From an uncultured bacterium (GTDB lineage: Bacteria; Myxococcota_A; UBA9160; SMWR01), in the NCBI GenBank assembly GCA_937937315.1, contig CALDCK010000081.1:1-35591 (forward strand): a stretch of 35,591 bases of DNA. The letters are read 5' to 3'. Below the pieces are notes generated by a model. The model saw only the letters and a list, made by a program, of their open reading frames with translations, was not told the DNA's origin and did no database searches. Positions 1 through 7,750 of the stretch are shown piece after piece. Position 1 is the stretch's first letter. Each line of letters opens with the position of its first letter. Made by a program: the position numbers and the translations under genes.

Positions 1-77
1 GGCTCCCGGAAACCGAGCCCGGGGCGGGGGAGAATTCTACCGCAGCCGCTTGGAGGATTCCCGCGCCGCGGCGCCGC

Positions 78-1150
78 TCAGCGTCCCTTCGTGAGCCGGC
101 CCACGTCGATGAATCGCCGGATCTTGCCCTTGCTCGCCATCGGCGTGCCGTGGGCGTCCCAGAACTCGATGCGGTTGCCGGTGCCGGCCTGGACGTTCGC
201 GATCATGTCACTCACGACCACGAGTCCGCGGGGCTCCGGCACCTCGTCCCAGCCGGGGAACCACACGCCGGTCACGCGCTCGTCCTCGCTCCAGCGGTGG
301 TTGTGCCAGATGATCCTCCACAGCTCGCCCTTCTGGTCGTAGGCGAAGGAATAGAGCGGAGCCAGGCTCTGCTTGTCGAGGTAGATGTCCTTGTGGTCGT
401 AGGGGTGATCGGCGTTCTTCGGCTTCATCCGGATGACGAAGGCGTCGCGCAGCTCCCAGCGGTCGTCGGCGAAGGAGAGGCCATAGGGGCCGAAGTTGTG
501 GTCCTTCTCGTAGGGGTAGCCCTTCTGGGTCGTGTTCATCGGCGCGATGATCCGCTTCTCGCCGAGGCAGGTCCACTCGTACTGCGGGACGATGCCATTG
601 AAGGAGCGCAGGTCGTCCATGCTGAAGTCGGTGCCCGTTCTCGATGCGGTGAGAGAGGCGCAGGACCTGCCTCGTGCCTTCGTAGTAGAGGGGGAGCTGC
701 TCGCCGCGGTCCCAGTAGGAGTAGAAGAAGTGGGCGTGACCGTCCCCACCGGGGGCCTGGAAGTTCCACATGAGCTTCACGCCGGCCTGGGGATCGCCCT
801 CGCAGTCGATCTCGTCGAGGGGGAAGGGGCGTCCCGTGATCCAGCCCTCGAGGCTGTTGTCGGGCCCGATCCTCGCCTTGCCCCGGAAGCGCTCGGTCAT
901 CTCCTTGAACTGGTCGTTCGGCGAGTAGTCGAAGTCCGCCGGCCCGATGGCGAGCTGCATCCCCTCTTAGAAGAAGAAGTCGCGGTTGTCCCAGAACTGC
1001 TCGGGCAGGAAGGGCTGGAGCCTGTCGATCTGGTCGAAGCCGAGGACGTCGCCCTCTTCGAAGGCGGGCACCGCACCTCCCGCGTCTTCGGGCGGCGGGG
1101 CAGGTGAGCGCCAGGAGCAGACAGGCCACCAGGGATCGCGTCGGGATCAT
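78..1150 (-). pseudogene. DUF1329 family outer-membrane-lipoprotein-sorting-like protein, broken by two frame changes and a stop
   Basis: The three minus-strand frames together read as one DUF1329 protein (LolA/LolB-like fold, usually about 400-450 aa, secreted). A signal peptide begins at the ATG at 1150 (MIPTRSLVACLLLALTCPA). The mature N-terminus continues in another frame (FEEGDVLGFDQIDRLQPFLP), so the frame changes near 1090-1110, in a C-rich run. That frame then meets a TAA at 967-969 inside the family motif RDFFF*EGM, and carries on as MQLAIGPADFDYSP. A second frame change lies near 640-680, after YYEGT. The C-terminal half is intact to the TGA at 78-80 (SFNGIVPQYEWTCLGEKR and onwards). 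Three separate lesions favour a decayed gene; indel errors in the assembly could explain the two frame changes but less easily the stop. The role of DUF1329 proteins is unclear; they often sit near lipid or xenobiotic degradation genes, as here. Confidence 0.75.
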
Positions 1151-1230
1151 CGAAGCTCTCCTCGAACAGGGCTGTGGGTTTCGGGGGGCGCGTCGGTTGC
1201 GCGCCGGGCCCCGGTCCGGACGACGATATT

Positions 1231-1260
1231 CTGACATGGTACTTGTCAATATGTCATACT
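1231..1260 (+). promoter_or_regulatory. Promoter/operator upstream of the GST gene with inverted repeat TGACAT-N13-ATGTCA
   Basis: The two arms TGACAT (1232-1237) and ATGTCA (1251-1256) form an exact inverted repeat. A third half-site, TTGTCA, lies between them at 1243-1248. The stretch is AT-rich against its surroundings and sits in the 150-nt divergent gap between the DUF1329 remnant and the GST gene. A possible sigma-70 promoter overlaps it: CTGACA (1231-1236), 18-nt spacer, CATACT (1255-1260). The layout suggests a TetR-type repressor site; the TetR gene at 2033-2611 is an obvious but unproven candidate. Confidence 0.5.
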
Positions 1261-1300
1261 CGTCGCCGCCCACGTGTCGACCCGATGAAGGAGACCCCGC

Positions 1301-1984
1301 TTGATCGACCTCTATACCGCGCCGACCCCGAACGGCTGGAAGGCCTCGGTCACCCTCGAGGAGCTCGAGCTCCCCTACGAGACCCATGCGGTGAACCTCT
1401 CGAAAGACGAGCAGAAGGAAGAGGCCTTCCTTCGCATCAATCCCAACGGGCGCATTCCCGCCATCATCGATCGAGACGCCGGCGGCCTGGTGGTCTTCGA
1501 GTCTGGCGCAGTGATGATCTACCTGGCGGAGAAGGCGGGCCGGCTGCTTCCGTCCTCGGGCCCGGATCGCGCGCGGGTCCTCTCGTGGCTCATGTTCCAG
1601 ATGGGCGGAGTCGGCCCGATGATGGGACAGGCGAACGTCTTCTTCCGCTACTTCCCTGAGAAGCTCCAGCCCGCGATCGATCGCTACCAGAACGAGTCGC
1701 GCCGCCTGTTCGAGGTGCTCGATCGACGTCTCGGCGAGAGCGAGTGGCTCGCCGACGAGTTCTCGATCGCCGACATCGCCAACTGGTGCTGGGCTCGCAC
1801 CTACAAGTGGTCCGGCGTTCCGGTGGACGGTCTCGACAATCTGAAGCGCTGGCGCGATGCGATACGCCAGCGGCCCGCCTGTGAGCGCGGCGTGCAGGTG
1901 CCCGTCGTCATGCCGAACGTGGCGGACGATCCGGCCGCCGCCGAGGCCTTCGCCGAGAACGCGCGCAAGAACCTCCAGACCTGA
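1301..1984 (+). CDS. Glutathione S-transferase, nu class (YfcG/YghU-like)
   Basis: Cytosolic GST of 227 aa. The N-terminus has the nu-class thioredoxin-fold motif TAPTPNGWK, where the Thr and Asn that replace the usual Tyr/Ser contact glutathione in YfcG-type enzymes. A second signature ([13 protein letters not shown]) carries the cis-Pro of the glutathione site, and the [14 protein letters not shown] stretch matches the ES motif. An all-helical C-terminal domain follows. Nu-class members reduce organic peroxides and disulfides using two glutathiones. The start is TTG at 1301 with AAGGAG at 1288-1293; the ATG at 1285 is in another frame. It probably serves redox or electrophile detoxification; neighbouring TetR and MaoC genes suggest lipid or xenobiotic stress. 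Family is secure, substrate is not. Confidence 0.9.
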   Translation: MIDLYTAPTPNGWKASVTLEELELPYETHAVNLSKDEQKEEAFLRINPNGRIPAIIDRDAGGLVVFESGAVMIYLAEKAGRLLPSSGPDRARVLSWLMFQMGGVGPMMGQANVFFRYFPEKLQPAIDRYQNESRRLFEVLDRRLGESEWLADEFSIADIANWCWARTYKWSGVPVDGLDNLKRWRDAIRQRPACERGVQVPVVMPNVADDPAAAEAFAENARKNLQT

Positions 1985-1985
1985 A

Positions 1986-2004
1986 GCCCGCCGATCCGGC
2001 GGGC
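1986..2004. terminator. Hairpin between convergent GST and TetR genes
   Basis: A perfect 8-bp GC stem (GCCCGCCG / CGGCGGGC) with a 3-nt loop lies two bases after the GST stop codon and before the end of the convergent TetR gene. There is no T tract, so it is a weak or factor-assisted terminator candidate serving both directions. Confidence 0.5.
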
Positions 2005-2032
2005 GGTGGGGGAGGGGCGCTTCGTCCCGTCG

Positions 2033-2611
2033 TCAGGAGCGCAGCAGGGCCAGGAGAGCGACGCGAACCGTCTCGGCGGCGCGCTCGCGACCCAGACCCT
2101 GCTCGCTGCGAAGTCGGCTCCAGGCCTCGTAGGACGTTACGAGCTCCACGGCTTGCTGCATCGGGGCCGGGAGCGACTCGATTTCGGTGAGGGCGTGCCG
2201 AAGGTTCGCCCGCAGCTCCCGCACCGTCTCGGCGTGGGTCTGCTGCAGGAAGGAGGAGCGCCAGCGCTGGATCTCCCCGGAGCGCATGAAGGGGGTCATC
2301 CGCTCGAAGGCATTCGCGCGCTGCTGCACGAGCGCCCGCACCCGCTCCTCGAGACCCCCCTCGGCGGCTGGATCCTCGAGCAGCGGCCGGACCAGCCTTC
2401 GCACCCGGGTGTGGATCTCGGCGTGGAGCGAGTCCATGTCTTCGAAGTGCCGGAACACCGTCCGCAGGCCGACGCCCGCGCGGCTCGCCACCTGCTCCCC
2501 CGTCGGCAGGAGCTCGCCCTCCGCGATGAGCTCGAGCAACGCCTCGACGATGGCCTGGCGGTTGCGCCGGCTGCGCTCGACACGCCCATCGGTTTCGGCT
2601 CTGACAGGCAC
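2033..2611 (-). CDS. TetR/AcrR family transcriptional regulator
   Basis: A 192-aa one-component repressor. The N-terminal helix-turn-helix covers about residues 14-60 (RQAIVEALLELIAEGELLPTG, then VASRAGVGLRTVFRHF, the recognition helix ending in the family's typical YxHF-like FRHF). The C-terminal ligand and dimer domain is variable and gives no clue to the ligand. The start is GTG at 2611; a purine-rich GGAGGAG lies about 13 nt upstream, which is far. It is convergent with the GST gene and lies 141 nt downstream of the MaoC gene on the same strand. It may control these genes through the TGACAT inverted repeat at 1232-1256, but that link is inference. Confidence 0.88.
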   Translation of the reverse strand: MPVRAETDGRVERSRRNRQAIVEALLELIAEGELLPTGEQVASRAGVGLRTVFRHFEDMDSLHAEIHTRVRRLVRPLLEDPAAEGGLEERVRALVQQRANAFERMTPFMRSGEIQRWRSSFLQQTHAETVRELRANLRHALTEIESLPAPMQQAVELVTSYEAWSRLRSEQGLGRERAAETVRVALLALLRS

Positions 2612-2752
2612 GATTGGCCGCGATCTCCTCCACCGCGAGCCACGGGGCCAGGTCGTCGTACGGAAGCGGTGGGCGTAGCGATGTTGGCATACGGCACGGT
2701 CCCTGTCATGAGTTTCGGGCAGGAGGCGCGGCCGCAGCGAGGAGGCGACCGC

Positions 2753-3235
2753 TCAGTCTGCGTAGATGAGTCGGGTGAGCGACTCGGCGACGCAGGCGGG
2801 CTTCGACTCTCCGTCGATCTCGATCGTCACGACCTGCTTGAGCTGGAGCGTGTTCGGCGCCTTCTGCTCCACCGAGGCGAGGGATCGGCGAGCACGCACC
2901 TTCGCATCCACCTTCACCGGAGAGGGGAAGCGCACCTTGTCGAGGCCGTAATTGACGCCCATCACGAGACCCTCGTAGGCGGTCGGATCGACCGGCGGGA
3001 TCTTGGAGCCGAGGTGGGGCAGCAGGGACAGGGTCAGGAAGCCGTGGGCGATCGTCACCTTGTAGGGCGAGAGCTTCGCCGCCTTCTCCGGATCGATGTG
3101 GATGAACTGGTGATCCAGAGTGGTGTCGGCGAAATCGTTGATCCGCGACTGGTCGATCTGGAGCCACTCGCCCACGCCCTCCTCGCTGCCGACGTGCTTC
3201 TGGAACCGCTCGAACGCATCCTGTGCCTTGCCCAT
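2753..3235 (-). CDS. MaoC-like (R)-specific enoyl-CoA hydratase, single hot-dog domain
   Basis: 160 aa, the usual size for a single-domain MaoC dehydratase. The hydratase-2 motif is present: DHQFIHIDPEKA around residue 41, with catalytic Asp and His, followed by TIAHGFLTLSLLPHL. Such enzymes hydrate trans-2-enoyl-CoA to (R)-3-hydroxyacyl-CoA and act as dimers in the cytosol. ATG start with GAGGAG upstream. It is divergent from the IF-1 gene. A second, longer hydratase-2 lies at 15800-16654, so the organism has at least two; this one may serve a particular acyl or aromatic acyl-CoA pathway. Confidence 0.88.
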   Translation of the reverse strand: MGKAQDAFERFQKHVGSEEGVGEWLQIDQSRINDFADTTLDHQFIHIDPEKAAKLSPYKVTIAHGFLTLSLLPHLGSKIPPVDPTAYEGLVMGVNYGLDKVRFPSPVKVDAKVRARRSLASVEQKAPNTLQLKQVVTIEIDGESKPACVAESLTRLIYAD

Positions 3236-3269
3236 TGGGGTCTCCTCTGGTTGATCGTTGCCCCGATTC

Positions 3270-3317
3270 TACTGGGCCGCGAGGCGACCGCGATACTGGG
3301 CCGCGAGGCGACCGCGA
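3270..3317. repeat. Perfect 24-bp tandem duplication upstream of IF-1
   Basis: The 24-nt unit beginning TACTGGGCCGCGAGG occurs twice head to tail, at 3270-3293 and 3294-3317, without mismatch. It lies in the 186-nt gap between the divergent MaoC and IF-1 genes. It may duplicate a regulatory site or be a slippage product; two copies are too few for a CRISPR or satellite. Confidence 0.8.
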
Positions 3318-3421
3318 CCGCTCCACGGCATCCGCCGGGGCTCGATCGCCGCGGCGTCGATGCAGTCGGCGCGGGAAGCGGCTAAGCTGCGCCGGTCCCG
3401 CGGGGGCTGCGAGGAGAGGGT

Positions 3422-3664
3422 TTGGCGCGAGACGATCTCATTCAGGCGACCGGAACCGTGGAGAGAATCCTCGGCGGAGGTCGCTACCAGATCACGCTCG
3501 AAAGCGGACAGACCGTCACGGCCCAGCTCTCGGGTCGCATGCGGCGCTTCCGCATCCGGGTGATCCCTGGGGACCGGGTCCAGGTCGGCCTCTCGCCCTA
3601 CGATCCCACCCACGGCTTCATCACCTTCCGGCTCCGGGAAGGGCAGGCGCCGCCGGGCGGCTGA
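3422..3664 (+). CDS. infA: Translation initiation factor IF-1
   Basis: An 80-aa S1/OB-fold protein matching IF-1 over its length: GTVERILGGGRYQITLESG, then the signature SGRMRRFRIRVIPGDRVQVGLSPYD, which fits the canonical SGKMR...I.PGDRV.VELSPYD. The C-terminus is about eight residues longer than the usual 72 aa and ends in a Gly/Pro tail instead of a basic YR-K end. IF-1 binds the 30S A site with IF-2 and IF-3 during initiation. The start is TTG at 3422, preceded by a GAGGAGAGG ribosome site. The next gene, a formyl-THF enzyme, starts 14 nt after the stop, so the two are probably co-transcribed. Another infA may exist elsewhere, which this window cannot show. Confidence 0.92.
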   Translation: MARDDLIQATGTVERILGGGRYQITLESGQTVTAQLSGRMRRFRIRVIPGDRVQVGLSPYDPTHGFITFRLREGQAPPGG

Positions 3665-3678
3665 GCGCGGGATCGGCC

Positions 3679-4602
3679 TTGGGCCTGCGAATCGCGCTCT
3701 TCGGGCAGGCGCCCTTCGGCCGCGACAGTCTGGTGCGCCTGCTCGACGCGGGCCACGAGGTGGTGGGCGTCTACACCCCTCCCGAGGGGCGGCGCCCGGA
3801 CCCGCTGGCCGAGGAGGCGGAGACCCGCGGGCTGCCGCTCTTCCGCCACCGGCGCTTCCGCCGAGGCGGCGCAGCGATCCCGGAGCTCGTGCAGGAGCAC
3901 ACCCGCCTCGGCGCGGAGCTCAACGTCCTGGCCTTCGTGACGGCGATCCTCCCCCCGGAGATCGTCGACGAACCGGCCCACGGCTCCCTCTGCTTCCACC
4001 CCTCGCTGCTCCCGCGCTTTCGCGGCGGCAACGCTCTGGCCTGGCAGATCCTGCTCGGGGCCGAGACCTCCGGGGTGACGGTCTTCCGGCCCGATGCGGG
4101 CGTCGACACGGGGCCGATCGTGGTGCAGAAGGGTCCCGTCGCGATCGGCCCGACCGACACGGCCGCCACTCTCTACTTCGAGAAGCTCTACCCCCTGGGC
4201 CTCGATGCGATCGCCGAGGCCGTTGCCGCCGTGGCCGATGGCAGCGCCCGCTACGCCGCCCAGGACGAGAGCCGGGCCAGTCATCAGGGGCTCGTCGACG
4301 ACGACACCGCCCGCATCGACTGGCAGAAGGATGCCAGGACCCTCGATCGCTGGGTGCGGGGCTGTGACCCTCAGCCCGGCGCCTGGGCGCTCCGGGGCGA
4401 CGAGCGGATCCGGCTCTTCGACGGGCGCTTCGAGGGTGCGGTCTCCGGGGGCGCTCCGGGCGAGGTGGTGGGGATCCGAGAGGGCCGCGTCGAGCTCGCA
4501 GCGCTGGGTGGGCGGATCTCGGTGGGGCGGGTCCGGATCGGCGAGGGGCCGAAGCAGGCCGCCGCAGACTCCCCGCTCGCCACGGGAGAGCGCCTGGACT
4601 GA
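3679..4602 (+). CDS. Stand-alone 10-formyltetrahydrofolate hydrolase/formyltransferase (ALDH1L1 N-terminal domain type)
   Basis: 307 aa. It reads along the N-terminal hydrolase domain of 10-formyl-THF dehydrogenase (ALDH1L1): [36 protein letters not shown], and the catalytic segment [16 protein letters not shown] with His107, then [10 protein letters not shown] with Asp143. These fall one residue from the His106/Asp142 pair of the animal enzyme. The C-terminal OB-like formyltransferase domain follows ([24 protein letters not shown]). The carrier and aldehyde dehydrogenase domains of ALDH1L1 are absent; the protein ends where that domain ends. It could hydrolyse 10-formyl-THF or formylate an unknown acceptor. 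It is less like canonical Fmt, so use as Met-tRNA formyltransferase is possible but not favoured. TTG start, weak RBS, probably coupled to IF-1. Confidence 0.85.
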   Translation: MGLRIALFGQAPFGRDSLVRLLDAGHEVVGVYTPPEGRRPDPLAEEAETRGLPLFRHRRFRRGGAAIPELVQEHTRLGAELNVLAFVTAILPPEIVDEPAHGSLCFHPSLLPRFRGGNALAWQILLGAETSGVTVFRPDAGVDTGPIVVQKGPVAIGPTDTAATLYFEKLYPLGLDAIAEAVAAVADGSARYAAQDESRASHQGLVDDDTARIDWQKDARTLDRWVRGCDPQPGAWALRGDERIRLFDGRFEGAVSGGAPGEVVGIREGRVELAALGGRISVGRVRIGEGPKQAAADSPLATGERLD

Positions 4603-4643
4603 GGAGGGCCGCGTTCCCCGCGGGTCGCCCCTTCGCGGACCCT

Positions 4644-4662
4644 CCCCACGGCTCCGCCGGGG
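4644..4662 (+). terminator. Bulged GC hairpin after the formyl-THF gene
   Basis: CCCC-A-CGGC pairs with GCCG-GGG around a TCC loop: seven to eight GC pairs with one bulged A, immediately before the fusA -35 box. There is no T run. It would separate the IF-1 transcript from the EF-G transcript. Confidence 0.4.
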
Positions 4663-4667
4663 CTCGC

Positions 4668-4695
4668 TTGAAAAGGCCCTTGCCTGCCCTAAACT
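4668..4695 (+). promoter_or_regulatory. Sigma-70 promoter for EF-G
   Basis: TTGAAA (4668-4673), a 16-nt spacer and TAAACT (4690-4695) is the best sigma-70 match I found in the window and stands in an AT-richer patch directly upstream of fusA. Confidence 0.6.
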
Positions 4696-4909
4696 TCGTG
4701 ACCCTGCCTGCCGACGGGTAGGCCCGCGGGACCGCAGCTTGGGTTCCGGGTCCGCCCAATACCCCGTGCACCCCAGAATCAGCGTGCGGCCCAGCAGAAG
4801 GCATCCCGAAGGTCGGGGCCGCTGCGGGGCAGGGCGAGGTCTGCATCCGTCGCCCGCGCATCGCGCCGCTCCCCATCGCATCCCGTCCCCCAACGCAGAG
4901 GCAACGCCC

Positions 4910-6997
4910 ATGCTCGATATGTCGAAGATCCGCAACATCGGCATCAGTGCACACATCGACTCCGGGAAGACGACGCTCACCGAGCGGGTCCTTTTCTACA
5001 CCCAGCGCATCCATCGGATCCATGAGGTGCGGGGCAAGGACGAAGTGGGCGCCACCATGGACTTCATGGAACTCGAGCGCGAGCGCGGCATCACCATCGC
5101 GTCGGCGGCTACCTACTGCGAGTGGGACGGCCACCACGTCAACATCATCGACACCCCCGGCCACGTCGACTTCACGATCGAGGTCGAGCGATCGCTGCGC
5201 GTGCTCGATGGCGCAGTCCTCGTCCTCTGCGGTGTCGCTGGCGTGCAGTCCCAGTCGATGACAGTGGACCGTCAGATGCGGCGCTACAAGGTTCCGCGCC
5301 TCGCCTTCATCAACAAGCTCGACCGCTCGGGGGCGAACCCGCAGAAGGTCTGCCAGCAGCTGCGGGAGAAGCTGAAGCACAACGCGGTGCTGATGCAGAT
5401 CCCCATCGGGCTCGAGAACGCCCACGAGGGCGTGATCGACCTGATCACGATGAAGGCCCTCTACTTCGACGGCAGCAGCGGCGAGGAGATCCGCATCGTC
5501 GAGGTGCCGGAGGAGCTGCGACACGAGGCCGAGGCTGCACGAGAGACGATGCTCGACGAAGTGTCGCTCTTCTCCGATGAGCTGACCGAGGCGATCCTCG
5601 AGGAGAAGGTGACCGAGGACCTGGTCCGCGAGGCCGTTCGCCGGGGCACGATCTCCCAGGAGCTGACGCCGGTGTTCCTCGGCTCCGCCTACAAGAACAA
5701 GGGCGTCCAGCCCCTCCTCGACGCCATCACCCGATATCTGCCGAGTCCGTTGGAGGTGGAGAACACGGGCGTCGACCTGTCGAACAACGAGGCACCCATC
5801 ACCCTGGCCTCGGATCCGAACAAGCCGCTGATCGCCCTGGCCTTCAAGCTCGAGGACGGGCGCTACGGCCAGCTCACCTACCTGCGCGTCTACCAGGGCC
5901 GGCTGGCGAAGGGCACTTCGATCATCAATCAGCGCACGAAGAAGCGGCACAAGGTGGGGCGGCTCGGCCGCATGCACGCGGACCAGATGCAAGAGATCGA
6001 CGAGGCGTTCGCGGGCGACATCGTTGCGATGTTCGGCATCGACTGCGCGTCGGGTGACACCTTCACCGACGAGTCGGTGCAGATCGCGATGAGCTCGATG
6101 CACGTCCCGGCGCCGGTCATCTCCCTCTCGATCAAGCCCAGCGACAACAAGGCCCACGACAACATGGGCAAGGCGCTCGGTCGCTTCGTCCGCGAAGATC
6201 CGACCTTCCATGCGGGCGTCGATCCGGAGAGCGGCGAGACCGTGATCTCGGGCATGGGCGAGCTCCACCTCGACGTCTACGTCGAGCGGATGAAGCGCGA
6301 GTACAACGTCGTGGTCGAGACCGGGGCGCCCCAGGTCGCCTACCGCGAGGCGATCTCGCAGCGGGCCGAGTTCAACACCACGCACAAGAAGCAGACCGGC
6401 GGGTCCGGGCAGTTTGGACGGGTCGAGGGCTACGTCGAGCCCCTCGACGACGGCGAATTCGAGTTCGTGAACGAAGTTCGCGGCGGGGCCATCCCCACCG
6501 AGTACATTCCCTCGGTCGAGAAGGGCATCCGGAACTCCCTCGACAAGGGGCGGCTCATCGGCTTCCCCATCACGGGGATCCGGGTCGTGCTCACGGACGG
6601 TCAGTCTCACACCGTCGACTCGTCGGACATGGCGTTCCAGGCCGCGGGGCGCAAGGCCTTCCGCGACGTCTACCCGAAGGCGAAGCCCGTCGTGCTCGAG
6701 CCGGTGATGAAGCTCGAGGTCGAGAGCCCGGTCGAGTTCCAGGGCGCCGTGCTGAAGACGGTGATGCAGCGCCGCGGAACCGTCGTCGGCACCACCGAGG
6801 AGGACGGCTTCTGCCGCCTCGAGGCCGAGGTGCCGCTCGCGGAGATGTTCGGCTACGCCACCGACCTGCGTTCCTGTACCCAGGGAAAGGCGGAGTTCAC
6901 GATGGAGTTCGCTCGTTACGTACGAGTGCCCGCCGACGTGCGGTCCGAACTCGTGAAGAAGTACGGGCCGAATAGCGCACAGGACGACGACGAGTAG
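4910..6997 (+). CDS. fusA: Elongation factor G, spd/mitochondrial EFG1 subtype
   Basis: 695-aa translational GTPase. G1 is AHIDSGKTT (residues 14-22), G2 RGIT (59-62), G3 DTPGH (81-85), G4 NKLD (135-138); domains II-V follow, including the domain IV loop [13 protein letters not shown] and the domain V region. Several positions match the mitochondrial EFG1 and spirochaete-planctomycete-deltaproteobacterial (spd) EFG1 group over the common bacterial [18 protein letters not shown] instead of [35 protein letters not shown], and [21 protein letters not shown]1 of this group translocates, while a separate EFG2 recycles ribosomes; I expect an EFG2 gene elsewhere. The ATG at 4910 has GAGG upstream at suitable spacing. 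It stands alone, not in an rpsL-rpsG-tuf operon, with its own promoter, and a P-loop ATPase gene 40 nt downstream. Confidence 0.95.
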   Translation: MLDMSKIRNIGISAHIDSGKTTLTERVLFYTQRIHRIHEVRGKDEVGATMDFMELERERGITIASAATYCEWDGHHVNIIDTPGHVDFTIEVERSLRVLDGAVLVLCGVAGVQSQSMTVDRQMRRYKVPRLAFINKLDRSGANPQKVCQQLREKLKHNAVLMQIPIGLENAHEGVIDLITMKALYFDGSSGEEIRIVEVPEELRHEAEAARETMLDEVSLFSDELTEAILEEKVTEDLVREAVRRGTISQELTPVFLGSAYKNKGVQPLLDAITRYLPSPLEVENTGVDLSNNEAPITLASDPNKPLIALAFKLEDGRYGQLTYLRVYQGRLAKGTSIINQRTKKRHKVGRLGRMHADQMQEIDEAFAGDIVAMFGIDCASGDTFTDESVQIAMSSMHVPAPVISLSIKPSDNKAHDNMGKALGRFVREDPTFHAGVDPESGETVISGMGELHLDVYVERMKREYNVVVETGAPQVAYREAISQRAEFNTTHKKQTGGSGQFGRVEGYVEPLDDGEFEFVNEVRGGAIPTEYIPSVEKGIRNSLDKGRLIGFPITGIRVVLTDGQSHTVDSSDMAFQAAGRKAFRDVYPKAKPVVLEPVMKLEVESPVEFQGAVLKTVMQRRGTVVGTTEEDGFCRLEAEVPLAEMFGYATDLRSCTQGKAEFTMEFARYVRVPADVRSELVKKYGPNSAQDDDE

Positions 6998-7037
6998 GCC
7001 CGAAGACGCAGCGGGAGCGCACCCGCAGGAGGATACC

Positions 7038-7730
7038 TTGTATCGGAAGTTCCTGAACGCCCGAAGCCCCTTGCGACTGCTCGAGAAGGGCCTCCATGGG
7101 GGGCTCGGCGCTGGCAATCTCGGAGTCATCCTCGCCGGCCACGGGGTCGGCAAGACCTCGTTCCTGGTCGGCGTGGCGCTGGACGAGCTGCTTCGCTCGG
7201 GCCGTGTGCTGCACGTATCGCTCTCGCACCCGGTCGCACACGTGCGCGCCCACTACGACACGGTCTTCGAAGAGCTCGCTGCCTCGACGCACCTGGAGGA
7301 CGAGGGGCTCATCCACGCCGAGATCGACCGGCGTCGCAGCATCCGGGTCTACCCGCCCGATTCCCTGAGCATCGACAAGCTTCGGGACGCTGTGAAGCTC
7401 GAGATGGAGGCGGGCGCGAAGCCCTCCCTGGTGATCATCGAGGGCTTCGACTTCGCCGCGCTGCCGCGTACCGACGTCGAGGCGCTGAAGTCGCTGGCCC
7501 AGGAGCTCGACGCCGAGATGTGGCTCGAGGCGGCGAGCGACCGGGAGCGGGAGATCGGGGTGCCCGCGAGCATCGACGCCATGGGGGCGCTCGTGAGCGT
7601 GGTCCTGGCCCTCGAGCCCGGCAACAAGGGCGCGGTGCGGCTGCGGGCCCTCAAGGACCACGACAACCCGGACGTCAAGGACCTGCACGTCGCCCTCGAT
7701 CCGCGCACGCTGCTGCTGGTCCGGAACTGA
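7038..7730 (+). CDS. RecA/KaiC-like P-loop ATPase of unknown function
   Basis: 230 aa. It has a Walker A motif GHGVGKTS at residues 34-41 preceded by a hydrophobic strand (NLGVILA), and a Walker B-like strand SLVIIEGFDF with Glu in place of the usual Asp. The spacing resembles the RecA/KaiC/RadA group. There is no second ATPase domain, zinc finger or membrane segment. TTG start at 7038 with a strong AGGAGG at 7027-7032. It follows EF-G by 40 nt with no visible terminator, so it is probably co-transcribed with it. A role in translation or ribosome maintenance is suggested only by that position. I do not recognise a named family. Confidence 0.75.
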   Translation: MYRKFLNARSPLRLLEKGLHGGLGAGNLGVILAGHGVGKTSFLVGVALDELLRSGRVLHVSLSHPVAHVRAHYDTVFEELAASTHLEDEGLIHAEIDRRRSIRVYPPDSLSIDKLRDAVKLEMEAGAKPSLVIIEGFDFAALPRTDVEALKSLAQELDAEMWLEAASDREREIGVPASIDAMGALVSVVLALEPGNKGAVRLRALKDHDNPDVKDLHVALDPRTLLLVRN

Positions 7731-7750
7731 GCTCGGGACCGGCGCGGATC

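Larger units (their letters stand above)
4603..4909 (+). other. Non-coding gap holding a terminator-like hairpin, the fusA promoter and a roughly 200-nt leader
   Basis: No credible gene is seen in these 307 nt. The first third carries a GC-rich hairpin (4644-4662), then a good promoter (4668-4695). If transcription starts near 4702, the EF-G mRNA has a leader of about 208 nt, long for a housekeeping gene. It contains short GC-rich self-complementary stretches (for example CCCGCGGG near 4724), but no structure I can assign. Confidence 0.6.

Noticed and set aside
967-969. Recoded stop (readthrough) in the DUF1329 gene
   Set aside because: TAA is rarely recoded, and two further frame changes make simple decay or assembly error the better reading.
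3270-3317. CRISPR-like repeat
   Set aside because: Two abutting copies with no spacer between them; a tandem duplication, not an array.
2006-3385. A 459-aa plus-strand open frame over the TetR and MaoC genes
   Set aside because: Antisense to two genes with clear families and ribosome sites; no recognisable domain.
3920-7153. A 1077-aa minus-strand open frame opposite EF-G
   Set aside because: It is a GC-rich antisense shadow of fusA and neighbours: Arg/Pro/His-rich text without domains, while the plus strand reads as complete conserved proteins.
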